DNA from: Pseudomonas sp. JUb42
GTDB taxonomy: Bacteria; Pseudomonadota; Gammaproteobacteria; Pseudomonadales; Pseudomonadaceae
Direction: 5' to 3'
NCBI RefSeq assembly: GCF_024807945.1
Contig: NZ_JANUFD010000013.1
Span: forward strand, 62,001 to 126,000
Length of the DNA: 64,000 nucleotides
Every line of letters starts with the position of its first letter. Within the stretch, counting starts at the first letter, position 1. This document shows positions 7,823 to 17,263 of the stretch, in pieces. The notes under the pieces were generated by a model. It did not search any database. It was given only the letters and a program-made list of their open reading frames with translations, and was not told where the DNA came from. The position numbers were made by a program, and so were the translations under genes.

Positions 7823-9202
7823 TTACAGAATGTTGAAAGGAATCGTCGTCACGACCCGCAGTTCATTCAGGTTGCCATCGGCCTGGAACTCGCTGGCACG
7901 GTGGGTGGTGTAGGTGGCGCGGATGGTCGAGGCCTTGAGCGGGCCGCTTTGCATCGTGTACGAAGTACCGACCCCGTATTCGTAGTGATGTTCACCGTCC
8001 ATGTTCTTCACGTCGTAGGCCGTACCCTTGTAGTGAGTACCGTCGATGCCCCAGCCGCGGGCCTTGTAGACGTTGAACTTGAGGCCTGGCACGCCGTAGT
8101 CGGCCATGTTCAGCACGTAGCCGATCTGCAGCGACTTCTCGTTCGGGCCGTTGAAGTCCGAGAGCAGGGAGTTGGCCAGGAAGATCGCGTTGGTTTCGTG
8201 GGCGTAGTCGAAGTACTCGTCGCCGATGACTTGCTGGTACGCCAGGGTCAGGCTGTGGGCCTGGTGGGTACCGGTGAACGACAGGCTGTAGGTGTCGTTG
8301 TCGATCGGGCCGAGCTTGCGCTCCCCGGAATCCTTGGTCTTGTAGTAGTTCAGGTTGGTGCTCAGAGCCAGGGTATCGGTGTTGCCGATATCGTGGGTGA
8401 AAGCGAAGTAGTACTGCTTCCAGAAGTCTTCGACATTCGAAGCATAGAAGCTGGTGGTCAGGGCTGCGGACGGTTTGTAGTCCATGCCGAACATGTCGAT
8501 CCGGTCAGCGAAGGCGCGGGTGCTGGCGTATTCGGAGCGGAACTTAGTCAGGCTCTGCTCGGTACGCGGCGAGACGCGGTCGAAGCTGCCGGCCTGGAAC
8601 GACAGGTTGCTCAGCTCGTCACTCTTGAGGCTGAAGCCTTGGAAGCTCGACGGCAGCGCGCGGTTGCCGATATAGGCGATCACCGGGGTGTTGACCGACT
8701 GGCGGCCGGCGGTGAGGGTGGTGTTGGAGACGCGGGCCTTGATATTGCCCAGGCCCAGCTTGCTCCACTGGCCGACGGCGTCGCCGTCGTTTTCGGTCAG
8801 GGTACGGTTGGAGCCACCGGCCATGTCCTTGCGGTCACGGTCCAGGGCTACGGCGTTGTAGACCGCCAATTCCGTGGCGAAACCTACGGTGCCTTGGGTG
8901 AAACCCGAGGTGTAGTTGAGGATGCTGCCTTCTACCCAGTTGATCCGGCGCGGGGTCGGAGTCGGGGTGTCGCCGCCTTTCCTGTAGGAAAAACTGGTGT
9001 CGCGACGGGCCAGTTCATTGGCGTACCAGTTGCGGGTCGAACCGGTCAGGTGCTGGTCTTCGATAAAGCCTTTGGCATCTGCCTGGGCGTTGTCCGTGCT
9101 GACGGTAGTCGGGACGAATGCCTGGCTGATTTCCTCGGCCTGAGCCATGCCCGCGATGGAGGCGATGGACAGGGCCAGTAGTGTTTTACTCACGGTTTTC
9201 AC
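7823..9202 (-). CDS. opdP: OprD-family outer-membrane porin, OpdP-like
   Basis: 459 residues with a signal peptide (about 1-22, ending GMAQA-EE) and the OprD-family opening region with FIEDQHLTGSTRNWYANE. Typical porin strand segments continue to the C-terminal aromatic/hydrophobic strand ending VTTIPFNIL. OprD porins are monomeric 18-strand barrels for small carboxylate-bearing solutes. In P. aeruginosa the porin embedded in the dpp locus is OpdP, which takes up glycine-glutamate-type dipeptides. The same position here supports dipeptide passage across the outer membrane. The exact subfamily is inferred from context. Confidence 0.85.
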   Translation of the reverse strand: MKTVSKTLLALSIASIAGMAQAEEISQAFVPTTVSTDNAQADAKGFIEDQHLTGSTRNWYANELARRDTSFSYRKGGDTPTPTPRRINWVEGSILNYTSGFTQGTVGFATELAVYNAVALDRDRKDMAGGSNRTLTENDGDAVGQWSKLGLGNIKARVSNTTLTAGRQSVNTPVIAYIGNRALPSSFQGFSLKSDELSNLSFQAGSFDRVSPRTEQSLTKFRSEYASTRAFADRIDMFGMDYKPSAALTTSFYASNVEDFWKQYYFAFTHDIGNTDTLALSTNLNYYKTKDSGERKLGPIDNDTYSLSFTGTHQAHSLTLAYQQVIGDEYFDYAHETNAIFLANSLLSDFNGPNEKSLQIGYVLNMADYGVPGLKFNVYKARGWGIDGTHYKGTAYDVKNMDGEHHYEYGVGTSYTMQSGPLKASTIRATYTTHRASEFQADGNLNELRVVTTIPFNIL

Positions 9203-9257
9203 TATTTGAAGCTCCCTTATTACTTTTTATAAAGCGCCAGTTTTATGGTCTGGCTTT

Positions 9258-9290
9258 GGTGAAGCAGGGCTTGTGGCCCTGCTTTGCACG
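9258..9290 (-). terminator. Hairpin downstream of the second binding-protein gene
   Basis: AGCAGGG (9263-9269) pairs with CCCTGCT (9277-9283). On the minus strand it is followed by TTCACC, so the T-run is short. Moderate terminator, about 30 bases past the stop of the 9319 gene. Confidence 0.5.
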
Positions 9291-9318
9291 GTTTGGATCA
9301 GTCGTTGTGTACGCTTGA

Positions 9319-10917
9319 TCACTCGGCGAGGCTGACGCCGGAAAAGTTGTTGCGACCGAACGGGCTGACACGGAAGCCCTGCACACTGGCACGCAACGGT
9401 TGGTTGACCGTCGAGTGGGCAATGGGGGTGATCGGTACTTGCTGTTTGAGGTAGTGCTGCGCCTGCTTGTACAGCTCGCTGCGCTGGCTGCGGTCGCTGC
9501 TGGCGACGGCGGCCTTGATCAGGGCGTCGTATTTCTCGTCGCACCACATGGAATAGTTGTTACCGCCAATCGAGGCGCAGCTGTACAGGGTCCCCAGCCA
9601 GTTGTCCGGGTCGCCGTTGTCGCCGGTCCAGCCGATCAGCGAGATGTCGTGCTCGCCGTTCTTGCTGCGCTTGAGGTATTCGCCCCACTCGTAGCTGACG
9701 ATGCGCGCCTTGATACCGACCTTGGCCCAGTCGGACTGAAGCATTTCAGCCATCAACTTGGCGTTGGGGTTGTAGGGGCGCTGTACCGGCATGGCCCACA
9801 GGGTCAGCTCCGTGCCTTCCTTGACACCTGCGTCGCGCAGCATCTGCCGGGCTTTATCCGGGTTGTAGGGGGCGTCCTTGATGCTGTCGTCGTAGGACCA
9901 CTGGGTCGGCGGCATGCCATTGGTGGCCAGTTGGCCTGCGCCCTGATACACCGCATCGACAATGGCCTTCTTGTCCACCGCCATGTCCAGCGCCTGGCGC
10001 ACCTGTAGGTTATCCAACGGTTTTTTGCGCACGTTGTAGGTGATGTAGCCGAGGTTGAAACCGGCCTGTTCGATCACTTGCAGCTGCTTGTCGGCCTTGA
10101 GCGCGGGCAGGTCGGCGGGGCGCGGATTGAGGGTGACCAGGCATTCGTTCTTGCGCAGTTTCTGGATGCGCACCGAGGCGTCGGTATTGATGGAGAAGAT
10201 CAGTTGGTCGATCTTCACACGCTCCGGCGCCCAGAAATCCTTGTTGCCCTTGTAGCGAATCTGCGCGTCTTTCTGATAACGCTGGAATACAAACGGGCCG
10301 GTGCCGATTGGTTGCATATTGATATCGCGCACAGTGCCCGATGCCAGCAGTTGTTCAGCGTATTCGGCGGAAAGAATCGAAGCGAAGTTCATTGCAATAT
10401 TCTGGATAAACGCCGCATCGACTTTGTTCAGGGTGAAAACCACGGTCAGTGGATCCCGCTTTTCCACGGACTTAATGTTCTGGTCCAGGCCCATACTGGT
10501 GAAGTAGGGAAATTCTGTCGGATAAGCGACGCGAAATGGATGCGCTTTATCAAGCATGCGGTTAAAAGTAAACAGCACGTCGTCGGCGTTGAAGTTGCGA
10601 CTGGGCGTAAATGCCTTATTGCTGTGAAACTTCACGCCCTCGCGCAGGTGAAAGGTGTAAGTGAGGCCATCCGGGGAGACCTCCCAGCGCGTGGCCAGTG
10701 CCGGAACCACGGCAGTGCCGCCTGCTTCGAACTCGGTCAGGCGGTTATAAATGGGCTCGGCGGCGTCGTTGTCGGTGCCGGAGGTGTACTGGGCAATATC
10801 AAAGCCTGCCGGGCTGCCTTCGGCGCAGAACACCAGATTGCTGGCGGCCTGACCAATGGGAGTTTGAGCCAATAGGGCCAGCCCCATTAGCGATGAAATG
10901 GCGAGTTGATTACGCAT
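9319..10917 (-). CDS. Periplasmic dipeptide-binding protein, DppA paralogue
   Basis: 532 residues from the ATG at 10917, where the signal peptide MRNQLAISSLMGLALLAQ begins; the longer frame would put a charged tail ahead of it. After cleavage near GQA-AS it continues SNLVFCAEGSPAGFD, then the YTFHLREGVKFH family-5 motif and WTGDNGDPDNW near the C-terminus. It is closely related to the proteins at 11223 and 13130, and lies upstream of opdP in the same orientation. It presumably feeds the single DppBCDF transporter with a different peptide set. Confidence 0.88.
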   Translation of the reverse strand: MRNQLAISSLMGLALLAQTPIGQAASNLVFCAEGSPAGFDIAQYTSGTDNDAAEPIYNRLTEFEAGGTAVVPALATRWEVSPDGLTYTFHLREGVKFHSNKAFTPSRNFNADDVLFTFNRMLDKAHPFRVAYPTEFPYFTSMGLDQNIKSVEKRDPLTVVFTLNKVDAAFIQNIAMNFASILSAEYAEQLLASGTVRDINMQPIGTGPFVFQRYQKDAQIRYKGNKDFWAPERVKIDQLIFSINTDASVRIQKLRKNECLVTLNPRPADLPALKADKQLQVIEQAGFNLGYITYNVRKKPLDNLQVRQALDMAVDKKAIVDAVYQGAGQLATNGMPPTQWSYDDSIKDAPYNPDKARQMLRDAGVKEGTELTLWAMPVQRPYNPNAKLMAEMLQSDWAKVGIKARIVSYEWGEYLKRSKNGEHDISLIGWTGDNGDPDNWLGTLYSCASIGGNNYSMWCDEKYDALIKAAVASSDRSQRSELYKQAQHYLKQQVPITPIAHSTVNQPLRASVQGFRVSPFGRNNFSGVSLAE

Positions 10918-11178
10918 GGTTTTCCTGTTCCTTCGATAATGATCTTTCACGCGCAACATGCCGGTATACAGGCATGGAATAGCCTTCGATCCGGAAGTAT
11001 TCTCGATTGCACGATTAGAACTGCCATGACAAGCGCAGTTGCCCTCGAAGGTTTATCCGTCGGGCGGTACAGTAGATAGTCAGGGTATTAGTAAGTATGT
11101 AGGAAACTTCCGTGTGCTGTGTAGGTGATTGCTTTTTGCAATCATTTTCCAGGCATCGAGTAGAGTTTTCCTGACAAG

Positions 11179-11215
11179 AAAAAAAGCAACTGCGCTGTAT
11201 GAACAGCGCAGTTGC
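11179..11215 (-). terminator. Strong intrinsic terminator
   Basis: GCAACTGCGCTGT (11186-11198) pairs perfectly with ACAGCGCAGTTGC (11203-11215) around the loop ATGA. Read on the minus strand it is followed by a run of at least seven T. It ends transcription of the binding-protein gene at 11223. The rest of the 10918-11222 gap is A+T-richer and presumably carries the promoter of the 9319 gene; I cannot assign its boxes. Confidence 0.9.
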
Positions 11216-11222
11216 CACAGTC

Positions 11223-12845
11223 TTACTTGACGCTTACACCGTAGAAGGAGTTCAAGCCGAATGGGCTGATCTTGAAGTCCTGTACTTTGACACTCATCGG
11301 TTGGTAAACCGTGGAGTGGGCGATAGGCGTCATTGGCACGGCAGCCTTGAGCAGGTGCTGGGCCTGTTTGTACAGTTCGGTACGCTTGGCCTGGTCAGTG
11401 GTTTCCTTGGCCTGGTGGATCAGCGTGTCGAACGGCTTGTCACACCATTTGGCGAAGTTGTTGCCGTTGACCGCGTCGCAACCGAACAGGGTGCCCAGCC
11501 AGTTGTCCGGGTCACCGTTGTCGCCGCTCCAGCCAATCAGCATCGCGCCGTTTTCGCCGTTCTTGGCGCGCTTGATGTACTCGCCCCACTCATAGCTGAC
11601 GATCTTGGCGTTGATACCGATCTTCTTCCAGTCGTTCTGGAGCATCTCGGCCATCAGTTTGGCGTTGGGGTTGTACGGACGCTGAACCGGCATCGCCCAC
11701 AGGGTGATTTCGGTGCCTTCGGCCACGCCTGCTTTCTTCAGCAGTTCCTTGGCTTTGGCGACGTCGTACGGCGCATCTTTGATAGTTGTGTCATAGGACC
11801 ACTGGGTCGGTGGCATGGCGTTGACCGCCAGCTGACCTGCGCCCTGATACACGGCATCAATGATGGCTTTCTTGTCGACGGCCATGTCCAGTGCCTGCCG
11901 CACTTCCAGCTTGGCCAACGGGTTCGGCTTTGGGTCGTCCTTGATCTGCGGCATCACGTTGTACGCGATGTAGCCCAGGTTGAAGCCAGCCTGGTCAGGC
12001 ATTTTCAGCTCTTTATCAGCCTTGAGCGGGGCCAGGTCGGCCGGACGCGGGTAGGCAGTGATCTGGCATTCGCCTTTCTTGAGCTTCTGCGCACGTACCG
12101 AAGCGTCGGTGGTGATGGCGAAGATCAGGTTGTCGATCTTGACGTCTTCAGGCTTCCAGTAATCCTTGTTGCCGGTGTAACGGATGTTGGAGTCTTTCTG
12201 ATAGCTCTTGAACACGAACGGACCAGTACCGATAGGCTTCTGGTTGATGTCTTCAGGCTTGCCTTCCTTGAGCAGTTGGGCTGCGTATTCAGCGGACTGA
12301 ATGGACGCGAAGCTCATCGCCAGGTTCTGGATGAAGGCGGCATCGACGGTCGCCAGGGTGAACTTGACCGTGTGGTCGTCAACCTTGTCGATCTTGGTGA
12401 TATTGGTGTCCATCGCCATGTCGGTGAAGTACGGGAACTCGGTCGGATACGCCTTACGGAACGGATCGTCCTTGTTGATCATGCGATTGAACGTGAACAG
12501 CACGTCATCGGCATTGAAGGTACGGGTTGGCTTGAAGTAAGGCGTGGTGTGGAACTTGACGCCCTCACGCAGGTGGAACACGTAGGTCAGGCCATCAGGG
12601 CTGACGTCCCAGCTGGTTGCCAGGCCCGGAATAACTGCGGTGCCGCCACGTTCGAACTGGCTAAGACGGTTGAAAATGGTTTCAGCCGCAGCGTCGAAGT
12701 CGGTACCGGTGGTGTATTGGCCTGGGTCGAAACCGGCCGGGCTGCCTTCAGAGCAGAACACCAGGTTGGATGCTGCCTGGGCGAACGGTGCACCAGCGAG
12801 CAGACCTGCGCTGAGTACAAACGGGATGACCGCTTTTTTAAGCAT
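11223..12845 (-). CDS. Periplasmic dipeptide-binding protein, DppA paralogue
   Basis: 540 residues. The signal peptide ends near PFAQA-AS and is followed by NLVFCSEGSPAGFDPGQYTTG. YVFHLREGVKFHTT and WSGDNGDPDNW mark SBP family 5. A short insertion (QIKDDPKPNPLAKLEV region) distinguishes it from its two neighbours. It has its own strong terminator and a ~280-base upstream gap, so it is probably an independent unit. It is one of four binding proteins served by one permease/ATPase set. Confidence 0.88.
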   Translation of the reverse strand: MLKKAVIPFVLSAGLLAGAPFAQAASNLVFCSEGSPAGFDPGQYTTGTDFDAAAETIFNRLSQFERGGTAVIPGLATSWDVSPDGLTYVFHLREGVKFHTTPYFKPTRTFNADDVLFTFNRMINKDDPFRKAYPTEFPYFTDMAMDTNITKIDKVDDHTVKFTLATVDAAFIQNLAMSFASIQSAEYAAQLLKEGKPEDINQKPIGTGPFVFKSYQKDSNIRYTGNKDYWKPEDVKIDNLIFAITTDASVRAQKLKKGECQITAYPRPADLAPLKADKELKMPDQAGFNLGYIAYNVMPQIKDDPKPNPLAKLEVRQALDMAVDKKAIIDAVYQGAGQLAVNAMPPTQWSYDTTIKDAPYDVAKAKELLKKAGVAEGTEITLWAMPVQRPYNPNAKLMAEMLQNDWKKIGINAKIVSYEWGEYIKRAKNGENGAMLIGWSGDNGDPDNWLGTLFGCDAVNGNNFAKWCDKPFDTLIHQAKETTDQAKRTELYKQAQHLLKAAVPMTPIAHSTVYQPMSVKVQDFKISPFGLNSFYGVSVK

Positions 12846-13075
12846 GGTGGCCTCAGTTGTTGTGTTTTTTTGAATTAGAGGGAGGGCCTTGTGAGCCGAT
12901 CCTGCCGATACTTATGCAGGGGGCATACCCAAAGCAAGATATTGGCGTCAAGGAAGGCACAAAGAGTGGCACGGGCGTACACGAATGTCGCAAAAGTATA
13001 ATTTTCGGCGCATTTAAACGTTTGCGCGTCGGAATCAGGAATGTTTCTCGCACTATTGTGGCGCGAGGAAATGTG

Positions 13076-13103
13076 GGAAATGCACCCGCGCAGAGCGCGG
13101 GTG
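13076..13103 (-). terminator. Hairpin downstream of the first binding-protein gene
   Basis: CACCCGCGC (13083-13091) pairs with GCGCGGGTG (13095-13103) with a 3-base loop. On the minus strand it leads into CATTTCCC, a weak T-tract. The remainder of the 12846-13129 gap must hold the promoter of the 11223 gene. I see no other element there. Confidence 0.6.
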
Positions 13104-13129
13104 TTACTTAAGCTGACCAAAAACTCAGC

Positions 13130-14743
13130 TTATTTACCCAGGCTCACCCCATAGAAAGGCGTCAGACCGAAGGGGCTGATCTTGAAGTCCTGAACTTCCT
13201 TGCGCATCGGCTGGAACACCTTGGAGTTAGCGATCGGGGTGATCGGCACCTGCTCCTTGAGGATGTGCTGCGCCTGTTGATAGAGCTTGATGCGCTCGTC
13301 GCGATTGGGCGTCAGGCGGGCCTGTTGCACCAGTTTGTCGTAGGCCGGGTCGCACCATTTGGCATAGTTGCTGCCCTTGACCGCCGCGCAGCTGTAGAGC
13401 ACGCCGAGCCAGTTGTCCGGGTCACCGTTGTCGCCGGTCCAGCCATAAATCATCACGTCGTGCTCGCCGGCTTTGGCGCGCTTGATGTACTCGCCCCATT
13501 CATAGCTGACGATATTGGCCTTGATGCCGACCTTGGCCCAGTCCGACTGGATCATCTGCGCCGACATCCGTGCATTGGGATTGGACGCACGTTGCACTGT
13601 CATGGCCCACAGGTTGATCTGTGTGCCCGGCGCGACACCGGCTTCCTTGAGCAGCGCCTTGGCTTTGTCGGGATTGTAGGGCGCATCCTTGATCGTAGGG
13701 TCGTAGCTCCACTGGCCGGGCGGCAGGGCGTTTTCGGCCAGTTGCCCGGCGCTCTGGTACACCGCCTTGATGATTGCCGGCTTGTCGATGGCCATGTCCA
13801 GGGCCTGACGCACCTTGAGTTGGTCCAGCGGCGCGTGGGTGACGTTATAGGCCAGGAAGCCCAGGTTGAAGCCGGCCTGGCTGAGCACCTTGAGATTCGG
13901 GTCTTTTTCGGCCTGCTCGATGTCCTGTGGACGTGGGTAGCCGCTGACCTGGCATTCGCCGGTCTTGAGCTTCTGCAGGCGCACGGCGGCATCGGTATTG
14001 ATGGAGAAGATCAGGTTATCGAGTTTGACGTCCTCGGGCTTCCAGTAGTTCTTGTTGGCGCTGTAGCGGATCTGCGAATCCTTCTGATAGCGCTTGAACA
14101 CGAACGGCCCGGTGCCGACCGGCTTCTGATTGATGTCTTCGGCCTTGCCCTGTTTGAGCAACTGGTCGGTGTATTCGGCAGACTGAATCGAGGCGAAGCT
14201 CATGGCCAGGTTCTGGATGAAGGCCGCGTCGATATTGTTCAGGTTGAAGCGTACGGTCTTGTCGTCGATTTTTTCGACGCTCTTGATCGTGCTGTTCATG
14301 TCCATGTCGTTGAAGTACGGCGACTCGGACGGGTAGGCCTTACGGAATGGCTGGTTGGGGTCGAGCAGACGGTTGAAGGTAAACAGCACGTCGTCGGCGT
14401 TGAAGTCCCGGGTCGGGGTGAAGTAATCGGTGGTGTGGAATTTCACGCCCTGACGCAGATGGAAGGTGTAGGTCAAACCATCGGCAGCGACGTCCCAACT
14501 GGTCGCCAGCCCCGGCTCGACTTCGGTGCCGCCACGCTTGAACTGGGTCAGGCGGTTGAACACGGTTTCCGCCGAGGCATCGAAGTCGGTACCGCTGGTG
14601 TATTGGCTCGGATCAAAGCCCGCGGGGCTGGCTTCTGAGCAATACACCAGGGTTCCGGCGGCGTGGGCAAACGGCGCGCAGGCCAGCATGGCCGCCAGCA
14701 GCAATGGTTTGAATGGCACTGTTCTTGTGGAGCGTGGACTCAT
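13130..14743 (-). CDS. Periplasmic dipeptide-binding protein, DppA paralogue (first in the locus)
   Basis: 537 residues. It starts MSPRSTRTVPFKPLLLAAML, a signal peptide cleaved near FAHA-AG, then TLVYCSEASPAGFDPSQYTSG. It carries YTFHLRQGVKFHTT and WTGDNGDPDNW like its paralogues. It is the promoter-distal end of the dpp region and corresponds in position to dppA1 of P. aeruginosa. All four paralogues keep two Cys in the pattern NxxxxxCxxxxxxxxxxWCD, probably a disulphide in the C-terminal lobe. Ligand unknown. Confidence 0.87.
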   Translation of the reverse strand: MSPRSTRTVPFKPLLLAAMLACAPFAHAAGTLVYCSEASPAGFDPSQYTSGTDFDASAETVFNRLTQFKRGGTEVEPGLATSWDVAADGLTYTFHLRQGVKFHTTDYFTPTRDFNADDVLFTFNRLLDPNQPFRKAYPSESPYFNDMDMNSTIKSVEKIDDKTVRFNLNNIDAAFIQNLAMSFASIQSAEYTDQLLKQGKAEDINQKPVGTGPFVFKRYQKDSQIRYSANKNYWKPEDVKLDNLIFSINTDAAVRLQKLKTGECQVSGYPRPQDIEQAEKDPNLKVLSQAGFNLGFLAYNVTHAPLDQLKVRQALDMAIDKPAIIKAVYQSAGQLAENALPPGQWSYDPTIKDAPYNPDKAKALLKEAGVAPGTQINLWAMTVQRASNPNARMSAQMIQSDWAKVGIKANIVSYEWGEYIKRAKAGEHDVMIYGWTGDNGDPDNWLGVLYSCAAVKGSNYAKWCDPAYDKLVQQARLTPNRDERIKLYQQAQHILKEQVPITPIANSKVFQPMRKEVQDFKISPFGLTPFYGVSLGK

Positions 14744-14848
14744 GGGGACCTCAAGCGTGCGGCAGGAGAAGCGTCGCAGGGCGACGAACGGGCAGACTTC
14801 CGAGCATGCCGCAGCCGAGACTTTTCACACAAGAATCAAATCGTTATA

Positions 14849-17053
14849 TCAACTGATCTGAATGACATGCTTGCCGAAGTCCTTGGTGTTGAATTTGCCG
14901 TCTTTGCCGGGCACCGCGTTCTTGTCGAGCAGGTCACCTATGCCCAGAAGCTCCTGAATGGTGCTGAATACGTACTGCCAGGAGGTCATGCCATCTTGCC
15001 CGAGTCTGGTCAATTCAGCTGTCATCGAGTCACGCAGTTGCTGATGCACTTTGTCCAGTTCGCTTTTCAGGCCGCCTCGTCTGATGGCTTCTGAGTGAGC
15101 CTCAGCCCATTGCCTGACCGTTTCATCCTGCCACTGACTGTCGTTGGGGTGAGCAAAGTACGCACTGGCAACGCTGAGCGGATCATCTCCAGGCACGCCG
15201 TTCCAGTGGTCGACCACTGCCTTCACTACGTCGATAACGGCCATGCCCGCCAGATTAGCCGCCAACTCGTGGAAGGGGTGTTCGGCATGGTCCTTGGCCA
15301 GCTGTGAGTGGGTCGGATCGGTCGAGCCATTGCTGTTGGGATCGCCAAACTCAGACTGGACGTCGCCGATGCTGTTGCCGACCATCTTGAATACGGCCTG
15401 GAAAACTGTGCCGTAGACATTTTTGATCTGCTGCAGCGGCAGTGCGGTGAACTGCCAGTAGAGCTTCAAGTATTTGCCAACTGCGGTCTGGCTCATCACA
15501 TCGCGAAACTCCAGGTACGCCGTATAGGCAAGGAGCCATTCCGGGTTCTGATGTTCTTCGAGAAGAATCAGCGTCATCTTTTCGTTATCGGACCGCTCGC
15601 CGGGGACTCGCAGGCTGATGTCCGGGGCTTGCACCGGCGCAATCAGTTTTGCCAGCGGATAGGCAAGGCTGCCAATCACATCGGCGCCGCTGAACGTACC
15701 CGTCACCAAGGGAAATTGATGCCTGCACTCGACCTTGGACGTCCAGGGCAGGACCTTATAGCCCTGCTTGATCAAGCTCAGCTCGACGTAGTTGGAGTGG
15801 GCGAAAAGATCCTCCAGCACGTGCAGGGCAGCGCCCAGTCGTTGCAGCCCTTCAGTGGTGCGGCCCAGGCGTATGACATGGGCCAGCTCCTGGCGCATAT
15901 AGTCCAGAGAGCGCTGCAGGTAACGTTTCATCGAACTCTGGTGAACCACTTCCAGCAGGGCGTTATCGGGCAGTACCCAAGGTTCGAAATCCGCATCGCG
16001 GCTCTTGGGATCCTGCGGTTTGGGATTGCTGACCCTGGGGTTATCGACATGCTCGCTGGGGCGGTACACCCCAAGTTTTGCCTCGGTCACGGTGAAGTCG
16101 GCGGAGTGTTTTTTGCGCAGTGCGTTGAATTTTCGCGCGGCCAGCACATCGACGATCCGGGTGAGGGCCGAACGGGACAGAAGGTCCGGGAAGTCCTTGG
16201 GCGTATCGGCGCCGCGCACTATTTTCGGGTCGAGCAACTGCGAGTAATCGCGCAGCCAGTTGCCGAAATAGACGGTCTGGCGCTCATCTCCGCTAAAGCC
16301 CAGCCCTGCCAGGCCTGCCTCGATGGTTTCGTGACTGAAGCGGCCTTCGTGATGGTCATCACTGCTGCCGGCTTCAAAGCCTTCACGATGATTCGTGCCT
16401 TTGCCGACATCCATGCCACTGCCGCCCTGAAAGCGGGCGATGGCCTGCATGGCGTCAGCGCAGTCGACGATAATTTCTGCTTCGTCCGCGTCCGCCAGCG
16501 TGTAGCGAGCAATACTGATTGCATGCTCTCGGGTGATCACGCAGTCAGCCATCGCACGGGCATAGCGCAAGCCTTCCTCGCCCCGGGCATCGCCGGTACG
16601 AACGATGTCCTCGGCCAGATCCTGGCGCAGCACGTTATCCACATGATGGCCAAACTCATGCAGCAGCAGCGCCAGTAGCTCCCAGGCGCGCTCGGGTGCT
16701 TGCAGCAACTGATCGAAGGCCAGGGGATGGATATTGATGGTGCGACTGCCGTTATCGTAGTCGGCCGGGTCGCTGGCCTCATGGTTGATCCGGTGCAGGG
16801 GCGGCTCGAAGGTGCGCTGACACAGGGATTGCTGAAGCTTTATATAGACACGCGGCGGCAGGTCGAAGCCGAAGATCGATGCCATCAGCATGACGAACTG
16901 TGGTGTAGCGCTGCGCGTTGCCAACTCGGTCAACTGCTCAAGGGCGAAGTTGCTCTGCAGGTGGGCCGAAGGCACGGGCATGCTCTGGATCTGGGTGTTG
17001 GTCGGGCGCAGCAAGGCGCGGATAGGACAGGTGTTTCTGTGGCTGGGACTCAT
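14849..17053 (-). CDS. Large HEXXH plus Het-C domain protein
   Basis: 734 residues, no signal peptide. An N-terminal domain holds a zinc-metalloprotease-like LLHEFGHHVDN motif (HEXXH at 132-136). Middle and C-terminal parts look like the Het-C family: FSHETIEAGLAGLGF (239-253), FGNWLRDYSQLLDP (263-276) and GAALHVLEDLFAHSNYVEL (407-425). The last motif also resembles the metal-binding H-x3-D-x3-H pattern of zinc phospholipase C/P1 nuclease-like proteins. A ribosome site AGAGGA precedes ATG 17053. Bacterial Het-C proteins are poorly characterised. An effector or lytic role is possible, but no VgrG, PAAR or immunity-like gene adjoins. It lies just beyond the dpp binding-protein genes and has no obvious relation to them. 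Confidence 0.7.
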   Translation of the reverse strand: MSPSHRNTCPIRALLRPTNTQIQSMPVPSAHLQSNFALEQLTELATRSATPQFVMLMASIFGFDLPPRVYIKLQQSLCQRTFEPPLHRINHEASDPADYDNGSRTINIHPLAFDQLLQAPERAWELLALLLHEFGHHVDNVLRQDLAEDIVRTGDARGEEGLRYARAMADCVITREHAISIARYTLADADEAEIIVDCADAMQAIARFQGGSGMDVGKGTNHREGFEAGSSDDHHEGRFSHETIEAGLAGLGFSGDERQTVYFGNWLRDYSQLLDPKIVRGADTPKDFPDLLSRSALTRIVDVLAARKFNALRKKHSADFTVTEAKLGVYRPSEHVDNPRVSNPKPQDPKSRDADFEPWVLPDNALLEVVHQSSMKRYLQRSLDYMRQELAHVIRLGRTTEGLQRLGAALHVLEDLFAHSNYVELSLIKQGYKVLPWTSKVECRHQFPLVTGTFSGADVIGSLAYPLAKLIAPVQAPDISLRVPGERSDNEKMTLILLEEHQNPEWLLAYTAYLEFRDVMSQTAVGKYLKLYWQFTALPLQQIKNVYGTVFQAVFKMVGNSIGDVQSEFGDPNSNGSTDPTHSQLAKDHAEHPFHELAANLAGMAVIDVVKAVVDHWNGVPGDDPLSVASAYFAHPNDSQWQDETVRQWAEAHSEAIRRGGLKSELDKVHQQLRDSMTAELTRLGQDGMTSWQYVFSTIQELLGIGDLLDKNAVPGKDGKFNTKDFGKHVIQIS

Positions 17054-17225
17054 CCGTGATTCCTCTTTAGAACGGGCGCGGGGGTGCCTTGCCTGCCAGA
17101 TGGCGGGCGGCGGTTGCGCAAAAAGTGTTTTGGGGTGTTGCGGGGCCCGAGTGTACGGTTGTTACAGACCGTGCAAATCAGCCAGGAGAGGGGCGCGATG
17201 TAGGACTACGGAGATGTTCCAGCGG

Positions 17226-17250
17226 AAAACGACGGCAGTCTGGCTGCCGC
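17226..17250 (-). terminator. Terminator after the SIMPL-domain gene
   Basis: CGGCAG (17233-17238) and CTGCCG (17244-17249) pair, with extra pairs on the outside. On the minus strand the stem exits into CGTTTTCC. It lies about 15 bases past the stop codon. Confidence 0.55.
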
Positions 17251-17263
17251 CGTGTTGTTCAGG

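Noticed and set aside
11199..12878. A 559-codon plus-strand frame opposite a binding-protein gene
   Set aside because: Antisense shadow of the DppA paralogue at 11223; it also runs through a strong terminator hairpin.
9319..14743. Possible recent tandem amplification of binding-protein genes as a mobile event
   Set aside because: The paralogues are already well diverged and the order matches the older multi-DppA locus known in P. aeruginosa, so no recent event is needed.
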